A stretch of 64,000 nucleotides of DNA from contig OZ025214.1 in NCBI GenBank assembly GCA_964019055.1, positions 434,001-498,000 on the forward strand, in the 5' to 3' direction. The translations under genes were made by a program, and so were the position numbers. This document shows, one piece after another, positions 37,829-48,400 of this stretch. Below the pieces are notes generated by a model. It was not told the DNA's origin. It made no database searches and was given only the letters and a program-made list of their open reading frames with translations. Numbering within the stretch: position 1 is the first letter of the stretch; every line of letters starts with the position of its first letter. This DNA comes from Anthopleura xanthogrammica (lineage: Eukaryota; Cnidaria; Anthozoa; Actiniaria; Actiniidae).

Positions 37829-38818
37829 ATGGCAAATGATCTTTCATCCATCGATATACGGAATGCCATTGAACAGTTTAAAAAGTGGTTCTTTGGCAAA
37901 TCATGCCCCGAAGCCCTAAATCTGCTGATCACTGGTAAGACTGGGGTTGGGAAATCTCGTCTTGTTAATGCTCTTGTTGGTCATAAAGTCGCTGAAGAAG
38001 GCCGCACAAAAGATCCCTGTACGTCTAGGGTAATGTCCTACGATGCTGATATTGAAGGGGTTCCAGTCATTGTGTGGGATTCTCCTGGATTACAAGATGG
38101 AACCACTAACGAGGACAGGTACATACAAGACATGAAGAGAAAGATACAAGATGTGTCTTTGATGATCTACTGTGTCAGGATGGACGAGACAAGATTCCAT
38201 GACGCAGACAAGAAAGCCATCCGAACCCTGACAGACGAGTTTGGGAAGGAAGTGTGGAACCATGCTGTAGTGGCTTTGACTTTTGCGAACAAGGTTGAAA
38301 ACCCTGATCGGGAAGACGAGTTAAAGTATTTCAAATCCCAGCTTGAAGAATGGAAGAAGCAGTTTGATAGATACTTTGCATCTATTGGCATCGACAAACA
38401 AATTCCTGTAATTCCTGTGGGAAACAAGATAAAGTCCATGCGTCTTCCTGATCGAGAAAACTGGCTTTCTTATCTGTGGATCGAGTGTTTTCAAGCCATG
38501 AAGGCGTCTGCTACACGAGGCATGTACAGAATCAACAGGCATCGGTTGAAGCCTCTGTCTTCATCATTCACCTCAACCCCAGCCGCCGCAACCGCCACGT
38601 ACGACGATGACATTCCTAGCGAGATCCCTTTAAATGTGCAACAGCAAAATATCTTTTTGAAAACAGTTTGGAATGCCTTTGTATCTATTGCTGACTCGAT
38701 GTTACCACAAGTACTAGCTACAGGTTTTGGTGGTGGTGTTGGCGGTGCGGTTGCTGGCCTTATGGTTTCCACTTTGGGCTCGAAAATACTGCAGGGTATA
38801 AGCAGCTCCTTTTTTTAA
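37829..38818 (+). CDS. AIG1/GIMAP-like GTPase, array copy 3, with glycine-rich hydrophobic C-terminus
   Basis: A single exon of 329 residues and the most complete copy. Residues 1-25 are helical (MANDLSSIDIRNAIEQFKKW). The P-loop GKTGVGKS is at about 36-43, followed by WDSPGLQDG and FANKVENPD, then a charged helix (EEWKKQFDRYF) and a conserved block LPDRENWLSYLWIECFQAMK. A Ser/Ala/Thr-rich linker leads to a C-terminal hydrophobic segment GFGGGVGGAVAGLMVSTLG. The last resembles a glycine-zipper membrane segment, so membrane attachment or insertion is plausible but inferred. Confidence 0.85.
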   Translation: MANDLSSIDIRNAIEQFKKWFFGKSCPEALNLLITGKTGVGKSRLVNALVGHKVAEEGRTKDPCTSRVMSYDADIEGVPVIVWDSPGLQDGTTNEDRYIQDMKRKIQDVSLMIYCVRMDETRFHDADKKAIRTLTDEFGKEVWNHAVVALTFANKVENPDREDELKYFKSQLEEWKKQFDRYFASIGIDKQIPVIPVGNKIKSMRLPDRENWLSYLWIECFQAMKASATRGMYRINRHRLKPLSSSFTSTPAAATATYDDDIPSEIPLNVQQQNIFLKTVWNAFVSIADSMLPQVLATGFGGGVGGAVAGLMVSTLGSKILQGISSSFF

Positions 38819-40471
38819 CGTTCCAGTCTGGCCATGTGTGAGGAAATCAAGGGTGTGTTTATTTGAAACTATAGACAGTCGCTAATCAATCCGTGCGTTC
38901 CCTAAGGAACTAGTTTACAGTCAGTTAATAATGTGATCACTGTAAAAAAATCCTATGTACAACAATAGTAACTGATTAGAAACACTAGTTTGTCGGCAGA
39001 CTTATTGTAACTTATTATGTTTAGAAGCTTTAACATAGGAAATCATTCTATTATATTTTCACATATCCCGCCTAGACTGTCTGTACTCCTATATGTGGGT
39101 GCGTGTCATATTGTAACCATTTTTCTTACATTACTTGAATAAACCTTATGTTTTATTATAACAAATTGAAAACAATCGAGCGAGATTCTCCGTAGAAGTC
39201 ACGAATAGACTGTTAGCCGGAGCTTGTATTCATCATCGATAATAGCAAATAAAGATTTGCTTGTAAAACATTATCACCTTATGTTATAACTGTTATACAG
39301 CTAAATTAAGTGACTGTAATTTTTACGTCTAAGTCCACTTGTGATTCTACCTAAACTCATGCAATATCGTATAAATACTCCTTTCGTCGTTTTTCCAAAG
39401 AGCTTAAAGAAACTGTGCGATTATTCGGCTGAGAGCACTGAAATAAAACATTTTGTGTCTACCTGATCGGGAAAATCTGCTTTCAGATCTGTGGATCGAG
39501 TGTTACCGAATCCTGAAGCTTTCTCAAAGGTTTGGACGAGGCAACCTCAAACAGTTTTGTTATGTTATGTGTCCGCTGTGGTCGTTTTCATTACTCTTAC
39601 TGGAAATAGTGATTTTTCTTCTAAATTATATCTGAAATTAATGCTCTTATAGACCTTTTTAAAAAATGGCGGCCGGAAATTCGAATGAGTTTAAATTAAA
39701 CTGAGTGAAAAACAGAAGTCCATAACAAACGTCTATACCAGCACCAGTATAGCGTATACTCCCAGCCATACAAACGTCTATACCAGCACCAGTATAGCGT
39801 ATACCCCCAGCCATACAAACGTCTGTTACTATTTTTCGATTTTCAAAAAAGATTGCTCTGCCAATATAACACCTGACAAAATGAAACTTCGTAGAGTTGC
39901 TAAAGTAGAGTTGCTCTTTCTAGTGCTAGTACAATACCAATACTTAATATAGTTCAGTTCAGTCGGATTTTTTAAGCAATGATGTTTTTTTTGACTGACC
40001 GTTTTGACATACTTCTATGTAAATGTTTCTGGAGATATTTGTGTGACCGTTGCATCTTTCTATTTGCATCACCCTATGCACATGAATTGTTAAGTTAAGG
40101 CTTTCTTATTTCTTCTTTGGCAGTGTGTTTCCGAATTGCAGGTTTTATATTTTAGTTTCCCAGGATTAGTTGGCCTAATATTTAGATAACTGCCTCTTGA
40201 AACTGAAGGTTTTTGTGACATTTCTACTTGAAACCGGAAGTAAAATTTAATTCACTCGCTAATGAATATAGTGAAGAGTCATAAAGTCAAGTTACAGGAA
40301 GCGAATTTAAAAATACATGTGGGCTCCCTGTGGTCAATGTAAAATTCTGAGAAATCGAGCACGAAGTCACATGATTTGTAAATATCACATTCGCTCTCGT
40401 GATTCTACATTAGATTGCATTTTCGTAATTGGTTTTGTCTTTAATTCTCTGTCCAATCCGTTCCATTAGAA
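38819..40471. other. Region between the GTPase array and the membrane-protein gene
   Basis: It contains a truncated fourth GTPase fragment near 39453-39545, a 48-bp direct repeat pair (39728-39823, ACGTCTATACCAGCACCAGT) and one GGGCTCCCTGTGG motif near 40321 related to the MITE termini. Otherwise nothing is seen. Confidence 0.5.
39453..39545 (+). pseudogene. Fragment of a fourth GTPase copy
   Basis: CLPDRENLLSDLWIECYRILK matches the conserved C-terminal block of the three upstream GTPases (LPDRENWLSDLWIEC). No P-loop region is present upstream, so this is a remnant. Confidence 0.75.
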
Positions 40472-43424
40472 ATGGGTTGTTGTTTAGGTAGCGAGAATAG
40501 TGAATCTCCAACTGAAGGCAATCCACTCCACATTTCTGCTCCTCAAAGCAACTTCCGGCAAGGACGTAACGCTGAACATTTCGGCCAACACAAAACAGCA
40601 AAGAAAATATTACAGTATGTTTGTACATCACTGTGTCTGTGGAAACCCTCTGGCTGGGGATTGATATTCAGTTTTTTCTTGGCGCTAATATGTGTTTTCC
40701 AGCTTGTGTACGATTTGTTTGTCGTTTGTGGATGTCCAGAATTTGACTGTGGATTTATTGAAAAACAACTGGAAAAACAACTGGAAAAACATCCACCTAC
40801 CAATGCCTCGGCTCATCGCTCGTCTTTCCGCAAGACTTCTAATACTGTATACACATTAGCATCTATCGGAGGCCTGTTTTCCTACACTTTATTGCTAATT
40901 TCTTTAATGCTCATGAGACGAAGGAGGAACCACAACAAAGCCATCGGGCCATCAGATATATTATACGATGACTTGTCAAACAAACAGATCAAGTTGATCT
41001 TTTTATCCCAGGTTATTCTAACGATGTTGTTCTTGTCAGCTGTTGGATTATTTTATTATTTGGTTCGCAATCAGCCAAAGGATGGATGGTATTATTATCT
41101 GATGATTCTTGGAGTTGCTGCACAGTTTATAGCACAGTGGGCTGCTATTGTTGGCTGTCATGTCTTTGCTATTTCTTCTCTTGCCTTAGGTAAGTACTGA
41201 TACGACTAGGACACAGCTATAACTCATAGATCGAATTGGGATTTAGTTGGTTAGGTTTTACGTAGGGAGGAAAATCTGAGAACCAGGAGAAAAATCCTTG
41301 AATCAAGGGAGAGACCTAACAAACCCTACACCAAGACGCATGAGTGCCAACCACAGGAATCGAACCCGGCACGAGACACCAGAGGTTAAGCCGCACTTGA
41401 TTCCCATCATTCATGATCATGCCCCAGCATGCAAATACCACTGACGCAGGGGGTATGTTGGTGTACCACAGTCTCTTGTATTCTGTGTTCTTTATGCTTC
41501 ATTCCTGTTGTTTCAACTTTTTAATTTATGATGCCAGTCTGCTGTGTTTTCCTGTATATACAGCGCAAACCGGGACGGCTTGAAATGGCGTACAGGGTGA
41601 GGGTACGAGGAACGAAGGCAACCAGCTCAGTCTAACCCTTTCATGCACTTGTGTTTGAATGTATCGAGTGAAAAATGAAGCTGATGTGAACAGTTTATAA
41701 TAGCTTCGCAAATCATATGAGTGCGAACTGATATAAAGACGTAAGGATACGGCAGTAGGTCATCTATGCAGAATGATTTAAAGAGGGTCGAAGGTTACAT
41801 AGAAAAGCATAATATAGCGTCCTCTTTGGATTTCACCTTATTCTCAGTTTTAAACTTTACTCCCTCTGGATCCGCCCTTGGAGTAGCTTTAAATTATAAT
41901 GAGAGCTAATACGACTGTGAATTGTTTAATGATATCCAATAGGAACCTTGTCAGATGATACAATACGAAGAATACGACAAATGGAAGTAATAAATCCACA
42001 GCAATCGAGGCAAAATGATGCTGCAACTGGCACTACTGGAAGGCAAGAAGAAGAGGAGGGGGAGGGGGCCGCTTCGGATGGGACAGAACCACGACAAGCT
42101 GACCCTGAGACCGTGACAGCAGAACGAGACGGCAGAAGGAGTGAAAACACAGGTGGACAAACAACGCAAAGTGACGCAGAAAAAATCGATGTTGTGACTC
42201 CTTCTGTCAGAGATTACGGAGCAACCGCTGCCAATGTGGGACAAAATTCAAACCAAAATCAATTCGATATCGCCATACGGTACCACGAAGAACTATGCGC
42301 AATAGTTTCAGATACTGTATCAGCTTACTGTCCCTGGTTCGTCATGCACTGGTTTTTCTATGGAGCGACATGTCTAATCGGAGTCATTTATATTTCAGAA
42401 GAATTCACCTACTCCAAAAAACCATTTAAACTTGCTTACGTAAGCGTGTTCCTGGTGACCCACATTTACATGTTTTTGTTTCCGTGTTGCTGTGCGGCCT
42501 ACATCACAGATACGTGTGGAGGTATGGTCAAATCAGTGTCGCCGGCTATTGATTATGTACTTACTTATCCAATTATAAATTTCGTTAAAGCAAGAAAGGA
42601 AAAAAAATACCAAAAAGAAAATTTGAGGATAGGGCTATCCGGCAATATATATTTGCAACAGCGGGGTTTTACGGCAGTTATGTTATTTTACTATGACGTC
42701 ACATCCAAACAATCTATTGTTTTAACGCTAAGGATCATGGTCGGCAGAGGTAGCTAGCAGCTACCTGACACAAATTAAATCACAATAAAATTTGGTTTAA
42801 GATATATTGGAATATGAGAAAAGCTAAATATTAACACTAAATAACCCGAACGAATAAAGATTTAGCCTAAATTTCTATTCTATTATTGTCCATGTAAACA
42901 AACTGTGACGTCATGGTGAAATAGGGCAATTCGGCAGTGTTTTTGAACAAAAGGATATTTCATTTCCCAAGGAGATAATTTCTGTTGTTTTGACCAGTAA
43001 CCCTTTATTACTAAATGCCCACTGCTAATTCCGTCACCCTTTCTAGTCATTTTTAAAAACTAAGCATTCATTTCTCAATTAAAACATTTTCCTTTTCCTA
43101 CATTGGTTATTCATTAGTTGTGCTACTTCAGATGCTTTTTAGACACTTTGTAAAGCCATGTGTATCAGTTGAAAGTCCTTAATTTCTTAAGTTTTTTTTA
43201 TATCTTACTTAACAGGAATCTACTCACGTATCAACAAGACCACATCAGATTACTGGAGTAATGAAGGTCACCCCTTCAAGGAACGCGCTCAACTGACATT
43301 GTTCACAGCTTACGCGAAAGATAGACAATGTGTGTTCAAAATTGGCAGGCTTACCTTTACCTCCACCTTAGCCTGGATTTCTCTTCTCCTCGGATCTACG
43401 GGACTTCTTTTTCATTTCTTTTGA
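40472..43424 (+). CDS. Unknown polytopic membrane protein with MGCC N-terminus, three exons
   Basis: Exons 40472-41189, 41943-42749 and 43216-43424 join in phase 1/1 into 577 residues. Gly2 and Cys3-Cys4 fit N-myristoylation plus palmitoylation. About seven hydrophobic segments are visible, including GLIFSFFLALICVFQLVYDL, TLASIGGLFSYTLLLISLML, FLSQVILTMLFLSAVGLFYY, FVMHWFFYGATCLIGVIYI, a Cys-rich one (YMFLFPCCCAAYITDTC) and a last one at the very C-terminus (WISLLLGSTGLLFHFF). Between segments four and five lies a Glu/Gly/Thr-rich hydrophilic loop of about 100 residues (EEEEGEGAASDG). I do not recognise the family. The open frame of exon 2 runs a little past its donor. Confidence 0.75.
41205..41402 (-). 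mobile_element. tRNA-derived SINE (reverse copy)
   Basis: The complement carries a B box GGTTCGATTCC preceded by a tRNA-like head and followed by AGGTCTCTCCCTTGATTCAAGG and the usual body. It lies in intron 1 of the MGCC membrane-protein gene. Confidence 0.85.
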
Positions 43425-43603
43425 ATGCATGTGTTTCTTTTTTATCTTCTCCCATTTTTCGTTTGTTACTCGGGGTTCCTGTGGAACCACCGAGTCTTAA
43501 AATGCAGGCCGTTCTTCGTCGTATTTGGTCGCCAAAAGGGCGGTCATAGTCCCAGGCGTTCCTAGCTGAGTCGCTGGGAACTGGGGGCGAGAATCATAAC
43601 CGC

Positions 43604-45145
43604 ATGCTAATGATCTCCTTCTGCTTCGGTTCGTCGTACTATAAACTTTACGGAATTCTGTGTCGTATGAAGATATCTTTGGAAAGTGCTATGTCATATA
43701 ATACGATCATCCCACATACAAATGGACTCGCCATTCGTGGTAGGCCCACACTAAAAGATGTAGAGGCTTTTCGGAACGGGTCGGTCCACGAATCTTATAG
43801 CTCGAAAGCGTTGAAATCTCTGAAAAGAAATGAACTATATTTGAGCACAAACCTCGAAAAGACTGACAAAACTATGACTAGTAAGCTTAACTCAACAGAA
43901 AACTATGACGCTGAAATCAACTTCTCGGAAGTTGAGAAAAACGAAAATCTCCTTGAGCAGAACTTCGAAGATGAAGCAAACAACAAGCAAATCGCCATAT
44001 TGGATAAAGAGTATACTCAGCGAAGTGATTTGGAAAGTAAATATCTAAGTTTAACTTTCTTGTTAAATATCCTGATTCATTTGTTTGTTTTTGTTTTATT
44101 CAATAGTCGTAAAATACGATTTGATTTTGCACAAATAATCATTTGTATTATCGTACAAGCGATTGTGAATATTGGTTTGTACTACATATGGACTTGCACG
44201 TGCTTAGTAGAAGACGTGGTAAATACTCTTGGTGACTGTGACATACTAGAAAAAGTTACTCATTTTACAAATGTACATGAACATAATGATGTTTTAGTGT
44301 CAATAAAGGTACAAGAATTCAGATCTCGTTATGCAAAGTATGTATTTCATAATTGTAGTCGTATTGTATGTGATTGTCATGGCTTTCGACGTGATCGTGA
44401 ACCAAGCAGGATACCAGTGAACAGATTAAAACGTGTCTTTCAGAAAAACAGAAAACTACGGACTTATGTATGCAGAAGTTTAAGTAAAAACACGCCTAAG
44501 TCATCGAAAGTTCATCGTGTTATTAAAAATATTGCAACGAGAAAGAAAAGTACACAGTACAAAACAGGTATCCGATTCGTACAAAAAATGAGAAGGAAAC
44601 CAATATTTAGAACAAGAAAAGTTAACTCTTCAATGAGATATGTTTACAATTCCAGTACAGATAAATATAGGAATAAATATCTCAAATACGTAAGGTGGTT
44701 TTCGTGTAATTTCTCATATAGCGAGTATAAGGGTTTAGATCATAAAAGCAACTGTGCAAATTACAAGCTTTGTAATGATATAGAGAAAAATCCAGGTCCT
44801 GTCACTCACCATGTTGATGCTAGTAAAACAGTAAGTGCAGCATATAGTCAAGGGGATGTTGTTATATTTGGACAAAATGCAGGGCAACAATGTGTGGCAA
44901 TGAGTTTATGTGCTTTAATATATCACCAAATGAAAGGGATAACCAACCCTGATGACTTGAAAGAAATCATGCATATTGGGAATCAATTGTATAGCAGTTT
45001 GTCACAGCTTGCACGACAATCGTTTTTACTGCTAACAGAATTACCAGCAATGCTTACAGTGTCAGAGGAAAATTACCAGCTAGATTACAGTGAAAGTTAT
45101 ACTGGTGATGTTCATGGTGAGTCTACCATTGAAGGATATCAATAC
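43604..45145 (+). pseudogene. Large ORF with 2A motif and C76-like cysteine-protease start; 5' part, interrupted by a retrotransposon
   Basis: The frame from ATG 43604 stays open for 514 codons to the insertion point. Residues 1-145 are charged. Two hydrophobic segments follow (LTFLLNILIHLFVFVLF, FAQIIICIIVQAIVNIGLYY), then a strongly basic region and, ending at Pro399, the 2A core DIEKNPGP. Directly after it the pattern GQNAGQQCVAMSLCALIY (Cys430) looks like the nucleophile motif of peptidase C76-type proteins, the fold of herpesvirus tegument deubiquitinases, also found in transposon-like ORFs of invertebrates. The matching Asp-His part lies beyond the insertion at 49789-50433. By the usual 2A mechanism translation would give a membrane-associated basic protein and a separate protease-like protein. 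This is inference from motifs. Confidence 0.7.
44777..44800 (+). other. 2A-type ribosome-skipping motif (DIEKNPGP)
   Basis: All invariant residues of the D(V/I)ExNPGP consensus are present in frame, preceded by a plausible upstream stretch (NYKLCN). In characterised 2A sequences the ribosome omits the Gly-Pro bond. Position and frame are seen directly; activity is inferred. Confidence 0.85.
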
Positions 45146-45287
45146 TGTTTCGTTATCAAGCAATAACACTGAGTTGTTGTGTGCCGGAGGCCATGTTTAA
45201 TCAACTGAGCTTCATGTGTATACAAACGTGACTCATATACTAATTCGTTAATCATTAACTTAACTACCGGAAGTGCATATCGTAACA
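45146..45287 (-). repeat. 3' LTR of the Ty3/gypsy element
   Basis: 142 bp, by eye identical to the copy at 49642-49783. On the element's strand it begins TGTTACGATA and ends ACGAAACA. The flank AATAC (45141-45145) is the target duplication. The polypurine tract AAAGAAAGGGAGA abuts it on the internal side (complement of 45288-45300). Confidence 0.95.
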
Positions 45288-45493
45288 TCTCCCTTTCTTT
45301 GAAAATAAAGCATAACATATAATGCATGCTGTAATGTGAACTGTAACAATGTTGTAATACTAATTAACTGACTTAACCTATGACTTGTAATGGTTCAATA
45401 GAAATCTCAATTTATATATGTCTATATTGTAAATGTGCTTAATAAGCAATCATAATGTTCAATCAGTAATGTTCAATGTCAATGTTATGTTCC

Positions 45494-48400
45494 TTAAACA
45501 TAATCTTTGAATCTAGCTGGAAGTTTGACTGTTCTTGAGCTAGTTCTCCTAGCCGGTGTCTGTTGGGGTGTAGCTTGAGCGTTGCTTGCAGGTTGTGTTG
45601 TCGCTTGAGCGTTGCTTGCAGGTTGATCTAACTCCCTTACAGTTTCATCTACTACTGAAGTTGGGGTCGCTGTGTCTACACGTGGTCTTAGGTCTTCTCT
45701 GTTTCTGCGCACTACTTGATCATTAGCTTGCACCAGGTAAGACCTATCTGATAACTGATCTAGGCACGTTCCCAGTTGCCAGGTCTTTTTTCTCTTGTCG
45801 GTGACTCTGACTTCTTGTCCTGTCTCCAGTTCAGGTAGTTGCGTTGCTTTCTTGTCAAAGTAGATCTTTGCCTTTTGTCTCTTGAGCTCAATGCTGTCTT
45901 GCACTCCGCTGACAATTTCTGGGTATAGAAGGTTGGTGGATACTGGAACTAGTGTTCTGGTGCGTCTAGACATTAGTCGTTGACATGGACTAGTCTTTAT
46001 ACCTTCTGTTGGTGTGTTGCGGTAGTCCAGTAGAGCTAGCCATGGGTCTTTGTTATCCGCTATAGCCTTCTTGAAAAGGTTCTGGACTATCTTAACGGCA
46101 GACTCCGCTTTTCCATTAGACCTTGAGTGGTGTGGGGATGACGACAGGTGTTTGAACTCCCATTCTCGAGCAAAATCTGCAAACTCTCGGCTGGTATACT
46201 GTGGGCCATTATCAGTCATGAGGACATCCGGTATACCGTGTCGGCTGAACTGCTCTTTGTAGAACTCGATCAGTGTAGCTGATGTGGTTGTCTTTAGTTG
46301 TCTGACTTCGACAAAATCAGAGTAGCTATCAACAAGAACCACGTATTCTTTGTTCTTCAGGGTGAACATGTCTGATGAGAGGCGACTCCATGGGCGGTCG
46401 GGGATCTGATGCGACTGCATCGGCTGTCTCTGCTGTTTCGCTTGGTACTCTGCACAGACTGAACAATTTGTTATCGTTTCCTTGATTTCACTGTTCATTG
46501 ACGGCCAGAATACAAGGTCTCTTGCCTTGCGCAGACATGATTCGATCCCAAGGTGACTTGAGTGTATGCGTGCTGTTACTTCTCGACGTAGTGCTTTGGG
46601 AATGATTATCCTCTGGTTTTTGAACAGTACACCATTATGTAGAGTGAGTTCATCCCTGAAGTTCCAGAACTCTCTTATGTGCACGGGTACTTCATCTCTT
46701 TGAGAGGGCCATCCTGTGAGTACTGTTGTCTTCAACGTCTGCATCACTGGGTCCTGTTCTGTTGCTTTCTGCAGCTGTGCCAGTCTTTCACTACTGATCT
46801 TGACTGTGGTCAGAGGTCGAGTAGATTCAAGTTCCAGTGCGAACACTTGGAACTTCGTCTCTGGTGTGCCGGTGTCTGGCGCTGAGGCTCTTGATAGATG
46901 ATCTGCAATATACATTTGTTTACCCGGTTTGTAGATTACTTCTAGGTTGTAGCGTTGCAGTCGCAGCATCATTCTCTGAAGTCTGCACGGCGCTTCTAGA
47001 AGGGACTTCTTGAAGATTGATTGTAGCGGTTTATGATCCGACTCAACTGTCACTTTAGCTCGTCTGGTTATGTACTGTGAGAACTTCTCGCAGCCGAAGA
47101 CAATGGCTAAACACTCCTTCTCAATCTGCGCATACCTTTGTTCGGTTAGCGACAGTGTTCGTGAGGCGAAAGCGACCGGCTGTCCATTCTGTAATAATGT
47201 TGCTCCGAGTCCTTTTTCGCTTGCATCACACTGAAGCGTAACCTCCTCGTTTACATCGTAGTATCTCAGGACAGGATGAGTGGTCACTAGTAGTTTTACT
47301 TCGTTGAACGCTTTGTCGTGTTGTGACGACCACACGAACTGTGCGTACTTTGTTGTCAAGTTCCTTAGTGGTTGTGAAACTTGTGCAAGTTTAGGCATGA
47401 ATTTGGCTAAGTAGTTAACAAAGCCAAGAAGACTCATCAGCTCTTGTTTTGAGGTTGGTTTAGGCATCTCTTGTATGGCTTTGATCTTTTCTGGATCCGG
47501 TTTGAGACCATCTTTTGTGATGACATGTCCCATGAACTTAACTTCTGTTTTACGTAAGTTCATTTTCTTTGCGTTGAGTTTCAGGTTAACTTCTCTTGCT
47601 CTGTTTAGCAAGGCTTTAAGGTTTTCGTCGTGGTTTCGTTCTGCTTCTTCTTGTGTATCGCCGTAGCCTATGACAAGCATGTCATCTCGAAGCAATTCAA
47701 CTCCTGGTAGATCAGCGAGTTTCTCCTGTAGCTTACACTCAAACTCCTCGGGTGCTGTGTTTACTCCAAACGGCATTCGGAGGTATCTGTAGCGGCCAAA
47801 GGGCGTCCAAAATGTAGTTAGCTTGCTGCTCTGCTCATCGAGAGAGATCTGGTAGAACCCGTCTTTGGCATCTAAGGTAGTAAAGACTTTACCGTTGTTC
47901 AGCTTGGGTAGCAATTCGTCGAGTGTCGGCATTTGGTACTTGGGCCTTTTAAGTGCTTGGTTGAGATCTTTAGGATCGAGACAGATTCTTATTTTGTTTG
48001 GTTTTGCTACAACGACCATGCTGGAAATCCAGTCCGTTGGATCCGTTTCCTTCTTTATGATTCCTTTATTCTCCAGGTCTGCGATTTTGTCTTTGACTTC
48101 TGTGTGTAGAGCAACAGGCACGCGTCGCGGGGCATGTTGTACTGGTGTACAATTTTCTTTAAGTACAAAGGTTGCGTTTCCTATGTGTCCTAGGCCTTCA
48201 AACACGTCTTTGTACGTGTCCATTATTTCTTCGCGGCTCAGCAAAGAAGTGTTCGTGTTCGTGATGCTGTTTAGTGGAGCGATGTTTACTTGGATCAGTC
48301 CGAGTTTCTCGCATGTTTCTGCGGACAATAGAGGCTTGTTGTTTGTCTTGATAACTTGGAATGTAAGCTGTTCGACGATTTGTTTGTTTTGGTTGTTGTT

